Assembly: GCA_028753945.1 (NCBI GenBank)
Contig: JAPNXP010000017.1
Span: 1,860,001 to 1,924,000, forward strand
From: Hexactinellida sp. DTS-2022
Taxonomy: Eukaryota; Porifera; Hexactinellida
Direction: 5' to 3'
Length of the DNA stretch: 64,000 nucleotides
Both the position numbers and the translations under genes were made by a program. The notes beneath the pieces are model-generated. The model was not told where the DNA came from. It saw nothing but the letters and a program-made list of their open reading frames with translations, and ran no database searches. Of the stretch, positions 22,344 through 34,439 are shown one piece after another. Numbering within the stretch: the stretch's first letter is position 1; each line of letters begins with the position of its first letter.

Positions 22344-22710
22344 CGAGTTCTTCGGTCTCGGTCGCTTCGCGACACAATTAACGGTCAGATCACCCACATA
22401 ATGTTGAAAATAATAGGTCACATTTTAACTAATAACTTTGGTTAAGCTCGTAAAAATCATTTTTGACAAAGGTGTTGCATTATGTGTTCTATATTTTTAT
22501 ATAAAATGTATACTAACCGAGTCAAATTTGTACTAATAATTATTAAGAAAAAAAGATCATCGTATGATATCATACTCACACAATTTTGCTTAGAAAACCA
22601 ATAGACCCATGTCGTATTGACGAACTACACCTATACAAAATTTCAGCTCTCTAGGTAGTATGGTCTTTTCCAAACACACAACAACAAAAAACAATTGTGT
22701 TTATAATATA
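22344..22710 (+). mobile_element. Retroelement-like insertion splitting a 140-bp repeat
   Basis: Begins ACGAGTTCTTCGGTCTCGG and ends CAATTGTGTTTATAATATATA followed by GAT, the same head and tail type as the copy in the foldback element. The two halves of the host repeat continue on either side, which dates this insertion after the repeat expansion. Confidence 0.65.
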
Positions 22711-23037
22711 TAGATAAACAATAAAACGGAGATTTTATTATAACTGTAATTGATCTTATTTTGTTGGAATAATATCAGATTATGCTCCGTTGTATTTGTA
22801 AAATTTCCGACTTTTAAATTTTCCCAGAACTTGCGTTTTAAGTTCTGAATAGACAATAAAACGGAGATTTTATTAAAACTGTAATTGATCTTATTTTGAC
22901 TCTTGATTAATATGCTAGAATATCAAATTATGCTACGTTGTATCTATAAAATTTCCGACTTTTAAAGTTTTCCCAAAACTTGCCTCTTAGCTAGAATAAA
23001 CAATAAAATCGAGATTTTATTAAACCTGTAATTTATC

Positions 23038-23796
23038 CTACTTTGACATCTTAACTAATGGGGGGAACTGCTTCCTACGCGCACCAGTAGCTCGAGACTT
23101 GAACAGAATGTAACCTATCAACACAGTCAGTCCGTACCACACAACAACATACTCCAAGTGCTTATTCCTAATGGTAACATTGGTCTGTCCCCCTATAGGC
23201 CCCCCCTCCACCGAGCTCTCATAACTACAGTCCACTATAATAGGCTCAGTCCCACCAACCCCCGACATCTCTCCCACATCCACATACTGCCAGTCGTTTA
23301 TTTCCGGACGATTCACCCCGCTGTATATAAAGTTCTTAGAGGTCCCCCGTACCATCGCGACTAGGGACACCTCCCCCTCGACCTGACCCTCCTCCCGAGT
23401 CTCGGGGTACCTCTGCTGTTTGGACACCCACCCTCTGTTGACTAGGATGCTGGCTTTCAATTCGTTACAGTAGAAAGGCGTTATTATCTGAATACCCGGA
23501 TGGCTTTGTCTGAAAGCGGGCAGGGGTACTTTATCCGTATTGAAGGGTCGGGGGAATAGGTGTATCTCGTTAGCGTGGTTGTACCGCCCGCTCAGCGACA
23601 CACGGGAGTATAGCAGCTCCTCGCAACGAGTCTTAAGGTCAGAGGGGATGGGGATAGGGGGCCTAGAGGTCTTGTCGTCCATCCTGGCTATCAAATCTCG
23701 CTTCCACTGCAGTCTGTATATCTGCCAGGTGCCCAGTATAAATGTGGTAACCGGAATTATGTAGAGACGCCTGCGCAACTTAGCCGAGATATTCAT
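23038..23796 (-). CDS. SURF1: SURF1 cytochrome c oxidase assembly protein, canonical copy
   Basis: Single-exon 252-residue protein. SURF1 (Shy1 in yeast) is an inner mitochondrial membrane factor for heme a insertion and complex IV assembly. Two membrane segments bracket an intermembrane-space domain. The N-terminal one carries the family GTWQIYRLQWK; the C-terminal one is YVVVWYGLTVLIGYILF after GGPIGGQTNVTIRNKHLEY. ILVNRGWV, the conserved core, is intact. It is slightly shorter than human SURF1 (300) because the mitochondrial presequence is short. The paralogue at 23921-24700 is tandem upstream, same strand, 124 bp away. Confidence 0.95.
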   Translation of the reverse strand: MNISAKLRRRLYIIPVTTFILGTWQIYRLQWKRDLIARMDDKTSRPPIPIPSDLKTRCEELLYSRVSLSGRYNHANEIHLFPRPFNTDKVPLPAFRQSHPGIQIITPFYCNELKASILVNRGWVSKQQRYPETREEGQVEGEVSLVAMVRGTSKNFIYSGVNRPEINDWQYVDVGEMSGVGGTEPIIVDCSYESSVEGGPIGGQTNVTIRNKHLEYVVVWYGLTVLIGYILFKSRATGARRKQFPPLVKMSK

Positions 23797-23920
23797 CCAA
23801 TGGAATGTGACTATATTCTATCTAATTCTATTAATTGTATCTAAATTATATTGTTTATTCGGTCATACCCTATGATTTGGTGTACTCGTTATATTCGTTA
23901 ATAGATTGAATTTATTACTA

Positions 23921-24700
23921 CTATCTGGAATCCCTAGCATTGATGGTATGGACTTTATATTGCAAATAAGCTCGCTTGCCAGTAGCTCTGAAAATAAGGT
24001 AACTAATGAACAGAATGAGTCCCCCAGTACAGAAACAAGTGTACCAGTAACCAAAGTAATCCTTCTGGTCCCGAGACACCCCAAAGTCATGCTGCCCCCC
24101 AATGGGCCCCCCCTTTGTTGAGGACTCATAAGTACAGTCCAGTAGAATAGGTTGTGTGCCATGTGTGCGAGCCATCTCTTCCACGTCAATATAACTCCAC
24201 GTGTTTTGTTCTGGAAAGTTCTTTTTAACCTGTGTGAGTATCTTGGGTGCGTGTGTCACAACACCAACAAGGGACAGCTCACTTTCCAGCTGTCCCTCCT
24301 CCCGCGTGTTAGGCTCTCTCAGCTGTTTGGGGACCCACCCCCTGTTAACGAGAATACTCTCCCCTAACTCAGTGCAATAGAACGGTGTTACTACATACAC
24401 ACCTACGTGGTCTTCTTTGTAAGGAGCAGTCTCCATGTGTTCAGTTATAAAGTGCCTGGGATAAATATGCATTTCATAGTCATGTTTGTAACAGCCCCTT
24501 AGAGACACACGATACCCTAACAGTTCTATAATACGATCCTTAAGGTCTAATGGGATTGGGATCGGATTCTCTCTCATTCGTTTTAAATACTTTTCAGTTT
24601 TTCTTTTCTTTATTTCTATATCAACCACTTGGGCAATTGAGAATCCGTTTAACGTAACAACCAAAATACCAATTTGGAATAATATCCGATTAGTAATCAT
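23921..24700 (-). CDS. Diverged SURF1 paralogue
   Basis: Single-exon 259-residue protein clearly homologous to its neighbour across the middle: RVSLRGCYKHDYEMHIYPRH, ILVNRGWVPKQLREPNTREE, YIDVEEMARTHGTQP and GGPIGGQ. It has lost the diagnostic N-terminal GTWQxxRLxWK (here LNGFSIAQVVDIEIKKRK). After GGPIGGQ the TxxRNxHxxY block reads HDFGVSRDQKDYF. Two hydrophobic segments remain. The frame is open throughout, so it is under constraint or young. A specialised assembly factor or a decaying duplicate are both possible. Confidence 0.85.
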   Translation of the reverse strand: MITNRILFQIGILVVTLNGFSIAQVVDIEIKKRKTEKYLKRMRENPIPIPLDLKDRIIELLGYRVSLRGCYKHDYEMHIYPRHFITEHMETAPYKEDHVGVYVVTPFYCTELGESILVNRGWVPKQLREPNTREEGQLESELSLVGVVTHAPKILTQVKKNFPEQNTWSYIDVEEMARTHGTQPILLDCTYESSTKGGPIGGQHDFGVSRDQKDYFGYWYTCFCTGGLILFISYLIFRATGKRAYLQYKVHTINARDSR

Positions 24701-24954
24701 TGCTTCATCGCAAAACTAAACCTAACGAGATACAAATACAATCAAAATAACAACTTACGTTCATTTTCCACTAGATAATTTCCCAGCTGAGAAAAGTGCT
24801 AAATAGAATGACTCTAAGTACATTTTAATATTTTGCTTACTATAATAATCAGGTTGCTTGAATATTAATAATAAAAGTGTAGATTTATAAATTTGTAATA
24901 AAGTTAGTTGAGCAAGTGCGTCTTGATCTCAGTAGTGATTCATAAATAGAAATT

Positions 24955-27900
24955 TCATAATTTTGGGTAAAACGAGCCCTCACCTTTTAGGAGAGCATGC
25001 AGCTTTTTTCCGTCAGAAGACTTTATAGCTAGAACTTCTTCAAAATAGCCTTGTAGACTAGGTGTGAAGTTTATTGGCAGTCTAGCGCAGTGCCGCGGGT
25101 CGAGATTAAACGCGATATGTTGCTTGTGGATCGAGAAGGGACTGGGGAGGTCATTCACTGAGAACTGAAGCGAACTGTCGGACTTGTTGTACACGGACAC
25201 TTTGAGGGTGTGGCATAGATTAGGTCGGGTCTGCGGGAAGTTGAGGATATCTGGTTCTAAGTATACTCTCCTGCGATTGTGTTTGCTGCTGCTGTGTGTC
25301 TCCTTGCTAGAGTGAAGGGAAGAACCACTGTGTGTGTGTTTAGGGAGAGATACCGGATCTTCTTCCGCCCTGCCTGATACGGACAGCTTTATGCCATCAA
25401 TCATTTTAACACCTTTCGTGAACTGCATCTCCCAGCTCTGCGAGTAGGTCCCGGGTCTTCTCGGCTGGAAAGTTACACTTATGCTACTAGTGCCATGGGA
25501 CGCTAGGCCCCCCGAGAGTCTGTGGAAGAAGAACACTGCGTAGTTCGTCTTGAGAATCTCTAAAGTGGCCTCTTCTTGCTCCTGGAAAGCTGCCTGTCCC
25601 ATGGAAGAGAGACTCCAGTGAATGGGGAAGTTGTGCGGGTTGGAAATGGTTATGGGCAGGTCTGCAACGGACTTGCTCTTGATAGGCGAGAACAGGATAT
25701 TAGGGGGAGACAGGTATCTGGTGACAGAAGCAAAGCTCTCCTTGACAGGACTGCTGACACTGGAAGAAGACTCCATAACGATGTTAAGCGGGACGCTCTT
25801 AACTGACTCCTCGTAGTGTATGGTCAGATACTCGGTTAGCGAGGAGGGCAGGTCCGTCATGTCTATGAGCAGAGAGCTGACTAACAGCTGTTTCTCCTGT
25901 CCGGGGTCCACACTGCCGCGGGAGGGGGACACGGTAACAAACTGCTTAGGGAAGAGCACAGCGAACTTAGCCGTGGAGTGGGACTGGTTGTGAATGTATA
26001 GCTTGGCTGGCTCGCGGGCGTCGGAGTTAATAGTCAGCTGTGAGGGGTACACGGTGAACGCGGTCTGTGGGGGCTTGGGACTGAAGCGGGAGGGGCTGTG
26101 TGTACCGCGGTACGCCGGCTTAGGGGAGGAGCTGAGACTGAGGGGGTCGCTGTTCTTCTTTGAGAGAGAGGGGGCGGGATCGGGGGACTGGTGTAGGATA
26201 GGCTCTGTGGAGACCGGACTGCTGGCATTAGAGGGGAACATGTCCTCGTGGGACGCGGGGCGAGTCACGGGCACGGAGGAGGGGCGGGGCCGCGTGACGG
26301 TAGGGGGCGCAGGGGCGGGCGGGTAGCCTATCATGGGGACAGAGAGGTCCGTCTCGGGGGGAGGGGAGGGGGCGTGGGAGGACAGCGGGAACTGGGAATA
26401 GTCCTCGTCCTCTGAGATGTCCAGCATGAATAGCTTGCTGAGATAGTCGAACTGAGCTGGGAGCTCCAGGCTCCTGGCTCTCAGCTGGGAGAAGTACATC
26501 TTAGCGGACATACAGTCGCAGGTGGTGAGGTGCACATAGGCCAGACAGTGGGGGGACTTCTCGCAGAGAGCCACGTGATCGGAGCGCGGCGAGAAGGTTA
26601 CTAGAATAGACTTGTAGTCCTGGGGAGATATTATAAACTCGGATGGGGCTACTGTGACTAGAGAGGAAGGGAGAGTTGGCTTGCCAGTTTGGTTATCTTT
26701 ACACACAGCTTTAATATAAGCCTTCCTAACACCGTTGTTCAGCAGATAGACTTTAAAAACATTTTTTTCCGTCCGCTTCACCTCCCCGATTCCCATCCAG
26801 TACCCTTCTGAGGTCCGCTGGGCGTTAACGATAAGAATCTGACTTCTGCCCCCGTAGCCTGCCAGCGGGATCTGGAACACTTTGTTGTGCGACAGATCGG
26901 TGATGGAGAGATTGTCTGAGTACACCGTGGCGTCCGTGGGGGCGAATGCTATGTTAACTGGGAGCTTAGCGCGGGCTGGGATATTCATTCTGATCGAAGA
27001 TTTGTATTTTCCTAACGCATCTTTGGCAAAGAAGAACTGAGAAGTTAGCTCGATGCTGAGATTCAATTCTACATCGCTTGTATTGAACAGAACTATTTTA
27101 CGCTCGCTGCACTCCTCAAGTTGCGTGGCCCCCCAATTGAGAGAGAGCAGGTTACTCAGAAGATAGTTCTCTCCTCTGTCCCCTGTAATAACAGCAACAG
27201 GTGATGAGTGCTTAATAGGGGAGTCAGGGGGCTCAGCGCGTGAGAGCACCTTAAGGGAGTGTCTCTTCTCCCCGGGGCTGTATAGGATGTGCAGGGCCCC
27301 TGAGTAGGTGGAGTCGGTATTAGAGGGGCGGTATGAGAGGGTGGCAGGGGACTGCTGAGACGGCTGTAGACTTATGTGGTAAGGGGCTACCATGAACTCA
27401 GTGGAGGGAGGGTCCAGCTCCATGGTTAGGGTAATAGGAATGTTTCCGCGGTTGTGCAGTGTGAAGGAGCGCGAGAGGGTGCGCGAAACCGAAGTCTCGA
27501 AGCGGAGAGTGTCGATCGACTCCAGGATTACCAGGTCGGATTCTGCGAAATTCGCGGTTATCGGAATGGAGCTGATTATCTTAGAAGTCGAGCTAGCGAA
27601 AGGCCCGTCTAGGAATACCTCCACAAGAGAGCTGAACTCGCCAGGGGGGACAGGGGACTTTGTCCCAACAGTCGAGTGGCTGTGATGCGAGGGTTTAAAT
27701 CGGATCCACAATCCTATCTTTCCCTCCACGCCCTCTCCAGCTGTCTCCACAACAGTGCATATATGCGAGCTCTCTCTCTGTGTCTCAGTATTGCAGGTCG
27801 GAGGGGCGAGAGAGAGAGACAGGTCTCTGGCAGTGAATAGCTTAGTCGGCAGAGCTATTCGGATAGGGAGGGGGCAGTTCGATTGGTTGACGAGAGTAAC

Positions 27901-30039
27901 GCACTGTTCATAGACCTTGCCCTCTGTGACGAAACCGAAATCTAACACCTTTGAGATTTTATTTTGGAACACAAACGCGATCTCGGGTTTTATGGCCTCA
28001 GCAGTGAAAGAGAATGTTCTAGAAGGTTTGGTGATGGAAGAGTCGACTATTTTAGAAACGAACACGTCTAGCTCGACAGTGTAAGCTCCCTGGAGACCAG
28101 AAGGGGCGAATGATATTTTAACTTGCTCCGACTTAGCGGTGCCGAGTATACACCTGTTGTACATTGAGAACGGCATGCTATCAGACTGCGTATCTATGGG
28201 CTCATCGCGGAATGTAACACCTCTGAACTCCAACTGAGTCTGTACCCAGCATGGAGATCGGTTGGTTAGATTCAGGAATGTGTGAGCTATCCCTCCTATG
28301 CAGCAATTAAGCCCCGTCATCTCTTCCATCTCGATGTCAACTGTCAGCTCTTTGGGTGCCAGTTCCTCTCTGGAGGCCCTGCGGCCCGGGAGGGGGCGGG
28401 ACACAGGAACAGGGGGACAGGGGACAGGGGGAACCATAGCCAGGGTGTCTAGACCCTCCGGAAATGAGAAGGAGGCAGAGGTGTTAGAGGCGCGTCTCCG
28501 GTCTCTGGGCTCCCTTAGGTCTCCGTCCGAGTTAGTGAGCAGAGAGTGCTGCAGCGTGTTGGAAGCATCGATGCTAACGAATCTTATGTCGTCAGCTGAC
28601 TGGGTCATGTACTGCTGGAGAGTGAGGTCATTCTGCGGAGTCAGTTCCTCCTCAGTGACGTCATCAATGGAGCTAGCTAGCGAGTGCTGCTGCAGAATGG
28701 GAGGAAAGTCCGTCATTTCTCTGAGGTCGCAGCTGTCCAGGGAATCCCCGCTCAGTTTAGGCGCCAGATATCCCTGGTGCACGGGGGTGCGGGGCTGGGG
28801 GGTCAGGTAGTGCTCGGGGAGACGGTCGTACCCGAGGGGGGGCGTGTCAGAACTGGGCTCCTGATAGGGGTCTCTCTGATGAACAGATCGAGGGGTGTAT
28901 ATCTCAGATTCCAGCGTCCGTATGAACTCGTTAGCGTCGAACTTCTTGCTCTCGAGCAGAGAAGTTACCTTCTTGATGAGGTCGTTAGATTTGGTGAGGA
29001 GCTCTCCGGGCTGCGGGCTGGTACCGAGGGGCTCGGGACTCATGTACTCCCCCGATGACGTCATCTCGCTGTCGGGCGGGAGGGAGCCCTGGAACAGCTG
29101 AGTGGCAGCTGCGGTCTGCGGCGAGCGGACAGCCGTGGCGGAGAAGCGGGGTCGGGAGTTCGGCGTGAGGGGCTGTGTGAGGTTCCCGAGGTCGTTAGAC
29201 CTGCCTCCGAAGTAGTACGTGAAGTCCCCGGGTTTGTTGAGTCCGTTGGGAGAGGGGGGTGTTATCTCTACGATGTCCCGCTCGGGGATAATCGAGTTCT
29301 TCTTCTTGAGCTCCTCTTCGTCCCCCTCCAGCTGTTCCAGGAAGCTGGCGCCCGGGGAGCGGAAATCCGCGTTCGAGAAGAGAGAGCCGTCGAACTGTTG
29401 GGGCGGGAATTCCAGGGAGGTCTCCTGGGCCTGGGTGGGGAAGAGGGGACTCATCTGTCGGTGGAAGGCCGACTGGTCTAGATCCACAGAGGTGTCATCA
29501 AACGGGTTCCGCGGGGGGTAGGGGGGCGAGAAGTTAGGTCTGTAGATCTGGAGAGGCGCCTGGAGAGAAGAGTTGGGAGATATCGCGACATCTAGCGTGT
29601 CCGGTTCTAGACTGAATGGAGCATAAATAGAGTGGACTATGGATGCAGTGTACAGATTACTGAGGAATCGATCAATGCAAATTGAAAGTACCTTTAGCAG
29701 ATAAACAAGTATCAAGGTTGTAGCCACATAATGCTATCTCTACTAATTATAGTATCGATTTCCTAATTATCCCCAAATGGGCTCTGTGGCTTATTTGCAT
29801 TGGTTTATACAAGTTATGTAGTCAGAATTTCCAAAACAAGAGTGACTATTTCAAAGATTTGAACTTACTCACGTGGTGTTTGGGTCCAGTTGCTTGTAAT
29901 TGTCCAGGATTGAGTTTGGCGGTCGCGACAAGAACTGAGAGGAAGTAGCGTCGAAGCTGTCCAGATCAATTATTCCACAGGAAGCATCGCTAAAGTTGGA
30001 AAGCAGCGATGAATCGAGCCACATTTCTTTATTAGACAT
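24955..30039 (-). CDS. CEP192: CEP192/SPD-2 centrosomal protein, two exons
   Basis: Exon 1 is 30039-29873 (start MSNKEMWLDSSLL) and exon 2 is 29659-24955; they join in phase 2 for about 1,623 residues. Exon 2's acceptor is inferred from frame (TTCCTCAG before 29659). Residues 1-~480 are disordered, Ser/Pro-rich and acidic. The remainder is a string of Ig-like ASH/MSP domains, e.g. around FGFVTEGKVYEQCVTLVNQS, VPPGEFSSLVEVFLDG, VSVYNKSDSSLQFSVNDL and INFTPSLQGYFEEVL. CEP192/SPD-2 recruits PLK4, Aurora A and PLK1 and organises pericentriolar material. Human CEP192 is 2,537 residues; the 4.7-kb exon is unusually long. HYDIN-like proteins also have ASH repeats but lack this N-terminal layout. Confidence 0.8.
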
Positions 30040-30440
30040 TGTTCCAGGTAATTAGGCTTCCTATTCAATTATAAGCTAATTAGAACTGATAATCTATAAG
30101 AATATACGTACACAAGTTTTTATGACCAAAAGCAGCTAAAGCTTCTCTCATAGGAATTAGTCTCATTTCTGTTTTTTTGAAAATATTAACAGAGGGAACA
30201 CGGAAATACATAAAAAATGCGAGGTTTCGAAACAGGAGAGAAAAGTGGAACGATATGTGATAAGATAGAATTCGTTGCTCAAGTCATAGAATCTAGTCAG
30301 TAATGTTATTACTGCCTTGGTATGATCATGCACTATAGGCTCTCTAGTCCACTAGTATAAGTTATATAATGTTTCTTGATCATTCGTAGTCCAACTTTTC
30401 TAATTTTCTACGAGTTCATTGTCTTTTATATACTACAAAC
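30040..30440. promoter_or_regulatory. Bidirectional promoter region between CEP192 and the zinc-finger gene
   Basis: A 401-bp spacer separates the divergent starts at 30039 (minus) and 30441 (plus). TATATAAT-like sequence is present near 30362 upstream of the zinc-finger gene. Otherwise nothing distinctive. Confidence 0.45.
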
Positions 30441-33400
30441 ATGTCTGCTAAGAGAAGAGGGAAGTTAGTACCCAAAACGAAGATCGCTTCCAACTGGCTT
30501 TCTGAAGAGGAAAAGATACCGAAAGCGAGAAAGAAGGACACTTATAAATGTTTTTGTAACAAGCGGTACAGCTCAGCTGCTTACCTGGCGAGGCACATTC
30601 TCAAGCACCACGCGCCTAGCAACGGAGTCAGCACCGAGGATGGCGCCGATACTACTGGAATCCTAGGTCCCGACAGCAACGAAGCAGGCACCAAGAATAA
30701 TACCCAAAGCTCTGGTTCTAAACTAGGAGAAGACACCGTCCCTAGTCCCCGAACGCCAGGGCCCGCCAAGAGCACAAGAGCTCCGAAGAGAAAGCTGAAA
30801 CCGAAAGGTCGCGTCCGGCCAGGCGCCACCTACAGATACAGAAACAAAAACAGAAAGTTAGAGGGTAAGAGTGGCACAGAAAATACACGATTCAAACCGA
30901 AACTTGAGTTGGATGTCGAGAGTAGCGAGCTGGTCGACTGCGATCAGCTGATGTGGGTCCCCTCGGAGGGGGGGCTGGACCCCGTGAGGGGGCTGGACCC
31001 CCTGGACCTCCCGCAGTCCGTGTACGACTTCGATGACGCGTCCGACGACGAGGGGGTGGATTTCAAATCGGAAGATTTCGACGAAGATCTCTCTTCGAAA
31101 GAGGACGATTGTAAGTATATTTATAAACGTCATATTACCTACTGGTTTATATGCGTTTATTCTATTAGCAAAGCCAAACCTCCTGGACGAGTCCCTGGTC
31201 TCGGCGGGTACAACGAGCGGTATTTCTACCACAACCTCAACTCCGATGAAGAAGCGGTCTACGCGAACATACGCGGGCGGGATAATGAAGCGACTGCACA
31301 CATGTCACATCTGCTCCAAGACCTACTCCTCGATTGGGAAACTGAAGAGACATATGCGCTCTCACACTGAGGAGGGACAGAAACGGTTATTCACGTGCGG
31401 CATTTGTCAAAAATCATTCAATTCAAACTCGGTTCTAATCGCCCACATCCGAGTACACACAGGTAATAATACAAACTAAATTACCCCATTGTAAATAGCA
31501 CTTGTCTTACCATGCAACCCCGTGGTGTAATGGAATTCACTTATTTCATTTGGAAGTATAATACGCATGATGTCGTAAGTAAACTCGTGTAGACTAGATT
31601 AAGGTTTCACACAATAGTTATGTTACACCATAACATGAAATATTTAGTGTCCTTGCATTCCAAAGCAGTTGTTAGGTTGCACAATAGTATTATATTACAT
31701 TTACACAACTTTATGGCTGAATCTAATTAATTATATTCTGAACAACAGTTAAAATTATTTGATCTTAATTCTTCTGCTGGCTGCTCTATGGAAAATATAA
31801 TCCAGAATTGATTGCTAATGAACTTTTTGAGATAATAAGAACCTAATTTGTATTGTAGAACTGTATGTAAATAACAAAAAATGTTTTAATTTAGGAGAAA
31901 AGCCGTTCAAATGCGACGAGTGCACAATGGCTTTCAAACAGACTTCTCACCTGAATCGACACAAACGGGTGCATTCAGGCGAGAAGCCGTTTACTTGTGA
32001 GGTATGCAGGAAAGGATTCCCTCACAATTTCAATCTTGTTATTCACAGAAGGAAACATACAGGTAAGAACTCGTAGAATAGAAAGTCAATGCGTCAATCA
32101 GTATCTCAGTTAATTAACTTACGTCACCCAATAGAAACCTCTTTATTAGCAAGTAACTTTATTTATCAAAAATATAAATTTCAAGGGCAACTTATGAATC
32201 TCCCATTTAATTGACTCTGTTTAATAGAGCCACCGGTTAATTCGGTCAAACTACTCTCGGACAAAATAAGATTAGTTATAACCAATTGCAACCTTAGGGG
32301 AAAAACCGTACGTTTGTAATGTGTGCAACCACCCATTCGCTGACCGTTCTAACCTGAACAAGCACATGCCCCGATGCCTGAAGCGTTTATGCGAGCAGAT
32401 TGACGTTATGGGTACGCTAGACGACAGCATGGAGGAGTACATTCACGAGAGAAGAAAGAGAAATACATCCAGAGTTAAAAGCGAGTTCTCTCACGGTGAC
32501 AGCGATGATATGTTCGAGGTAAGATACCCATTTGTGCTACGCATAAACTAGCTTATACTGACGGTATTGTATAGGATGATATGACTTTCCCAGTGACATA
32601 CGAGCAAGTGATCACCCAGACAGTTGAGGAGGCGCCCGGCACTTCGTCCTACATGGACGAGACCCCCTACCATACGCCGGATGAGGGGAGCAGCTTCGAC
32701 TTACCCGGGGGCAGAAGTATGGGGGAGAGTCTCATGGAGCAGATCGAGCCGTCGCGGGTTATGAGGGAGGTTGACGTCACCTTTGTGGAGGGGGAACCCA
32801 CTGAGTGGGACTCCATGAAGAGATTCAGAAAGAGAGACGCGGGGAAAAGAGGTAAACAAACCAAATAAATTATTAACAAACAAATAAATAATTAACAAAC
32901 AAACAAACAAACTAACTAACTAACTAACAAACCAAATTAATATTAAACAAATAAACGAACGAACGAACAACAATTAATATAACATTACATGATATGCTAT
33001 ATAATCTGCAGGGGAGACCTATCCCGACATTACTACTCCCAAGAAGCGGGCTCGTCCCAAACAGAGCCCTAACCCCCCGACCCCCAAGAGACAGTCCACA
33101 GCCCGGAAGCGGAGTCCCAAGAAGAACAAACTCTCCATGGACCCTCGTCCCGGCCTGCTCCACAACATATTCCAGGACCCCACCGACCCAGTGCATAGAT
33201 CCACCAGGAACAAAGGGTCCGACTTCGCTATCCTAGCCGAGCAGATATTAGAGGACCACATCCCCCTCGAGTCAGATTCCAACCTCACAGAGCTGTTGAT
33301 ACCCGTGGACTCCGGGTGGATGGAGCACACGAAGTGCTCCGCAAAGGAGATAGGAGTCATACAGCACGACCAATCCTCCCAGCGGCGCCCGCCCCCCGTC

Positions 33401-33811
33401 TCGGAGCTGTTTAAGCTGAGACGGCCTCCCGAGATGGACGAAACCCCCGAGCCCGGGGAGCTCTCCCCTTCCGGGTACCCCTCCCTCCTCTCCTCTTCCA
33501 CGACCACTGAGTGGTCAAGCGCAATCTGCCTCTCTGCGGACAACAGCACTAACGATATAAACCCCGCCCTCCCCACCCTCTCCAGCTCGCTGCAGGATAA
33601 ACCGACAGAGTACACCTCAATGGAGATAGAGCAGCCGCTGCATTCCCCCAGCGCCGTCCTGTCTCCTGACAGCATGAGACCCGTCACCAGCCCCTGTCTG
33701 GGCACCGAAGTGGAGGAGGTGTACGCACAATATCCCGATACCAATTACGACCAAGGGTTGGAGGTTAACACAAAGAATATAATCATATCTGAACCCAGCA
33801 GGCTATACTAA
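30441..33811 (+). CDS. C2H2 zinc-finger transcription factor, six exons
   Basis: Exons 30441-31110, 31169-31462, 31895-32062, 32298-32518, 32575-32851 and 33012-33811 join in phases 1, 1, 1, 0, 1 for 809 residues. An atypical N-terminal finger (KCFCNKRYSSAAYLARH, CxC spacing) is followed by an acidic/basic low-complexity linker. A cluster of five fingers then comes: HTCHICSKTY, FTCGICQKSF, FKCDECTMAF, FTCEVCRKGF and YVCNVCNHPF. The last ends HxxxxC (C2HC). Linkers TGEKPF and SGEKPF are standard. The C-terminal ~400 residues are Pro/Ser-rich with a basic KKRARPK patch, likely nuclear localisation. DNA-binding regulator by family; target unknown, and I do not recognise an orthologue. Confidence 0.85.
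32852..33011. repeat. Simple repeat (AAAC/AACT)n in zinc-finger gene intron 5
   Basis: Tetranucleotide-rich intron with ACAA, AACT and CGAA units. Confidence 0.8.
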
Positions 33812-34439
33812 CCTGCTCCCTGAAATTCCTATTCTTAATTTGGTATTACTTTTTCAAGTTAGACACCCGCCCTTATTGTTAACTCACAGCTGTTATTCAT
33901 TGCTGAGGCAATGAAGTAACTAAATACTTTTCTTAGTTGTTTGTGTTGAATAGTATTCTAACTTTATTATTTGTTATTATTTACTAGCAATGACTACTTA
34001 TCAACGTTTATCCAAGGAGCTAATATAAGCTAAAACATCGACTGCTAAATACAGACTTTTACATTTGTACTTCAAAATCTTAAAATTTGTTATAAGGCAA
34101 TTCGCATTACGTAACGTTTGAACGGTCGATCTCGATGCTTGGAAATTTGTGCGCTTTTATAAAACCGTTTGAATAGAATACTATGAGGTATGCTACACTA
34201 ATTTATTTAAAAGGCAATAAGTATATTCCGAGATGAGATTGAGAGAAATAATATCAAAATAGGTTCTATGGGTAGATTGATTAACAGGCGGGTCTATAAT
34301 TACACTAGAAGATAGGTCCTGATTAACCTTGCGGTCTGTTATAGAGAGCAGAGGATTCCTTGAAGAGATTGCCTCGACGCGTAATATAACTTTTATGCAG
34401 TTTATCTGCTTGGTATATAAGCCCATCTATATATATCCG
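33812..34439. other. Convergent intergenic region; lone satellite-like unit
   Basis: Spacer between two convergent genes. At 34089-34104 it contains GTTATAAGGCAATTCG, identical to 16 bases of the 24-bp satellite at 54.4-59.5 kb. A motif TTACGTAACGTTTGAA follows and is nearly repeated at ~7568. I see no gene. Confidence 0.6.

Larger units (their letters stand above)
21248..23045. repeat. Four copies of a ~140-bp repeat downstream of SURF1, one interrupted
   Basis: Copies at ~21248-21400, 22275-22343 plus 22711-22776, 22777-22913 and 22918-23045 share CTACGTTGTAT, AAAATTTCCGACTTTTAAAT, ACTTGCG and GAGATTTTATTAAA. The second is split by a ~367-bp insertion. The last runs up to the SURF1 stop codon, so the repeat probably derives from that gene's 3' flank. 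No coding frame is visible in the rest of this 1.9-kb spacer. Confidence 0.8.

Noticed and set aside
28298-29521. Plus-strand open frames opposite CEP192, RBM28 and VPS54
   Set aside because: Antisense shadows of GC-richer coding exons; compositionally biased and without homology I can recognise.
29660-29727. CEP192 frame beginning at GTG 29727
   Set aside because: Non-AUG; the upstream exon 30039-29873 splices in frame to 29659, and 29660-29727 then reads as intron.
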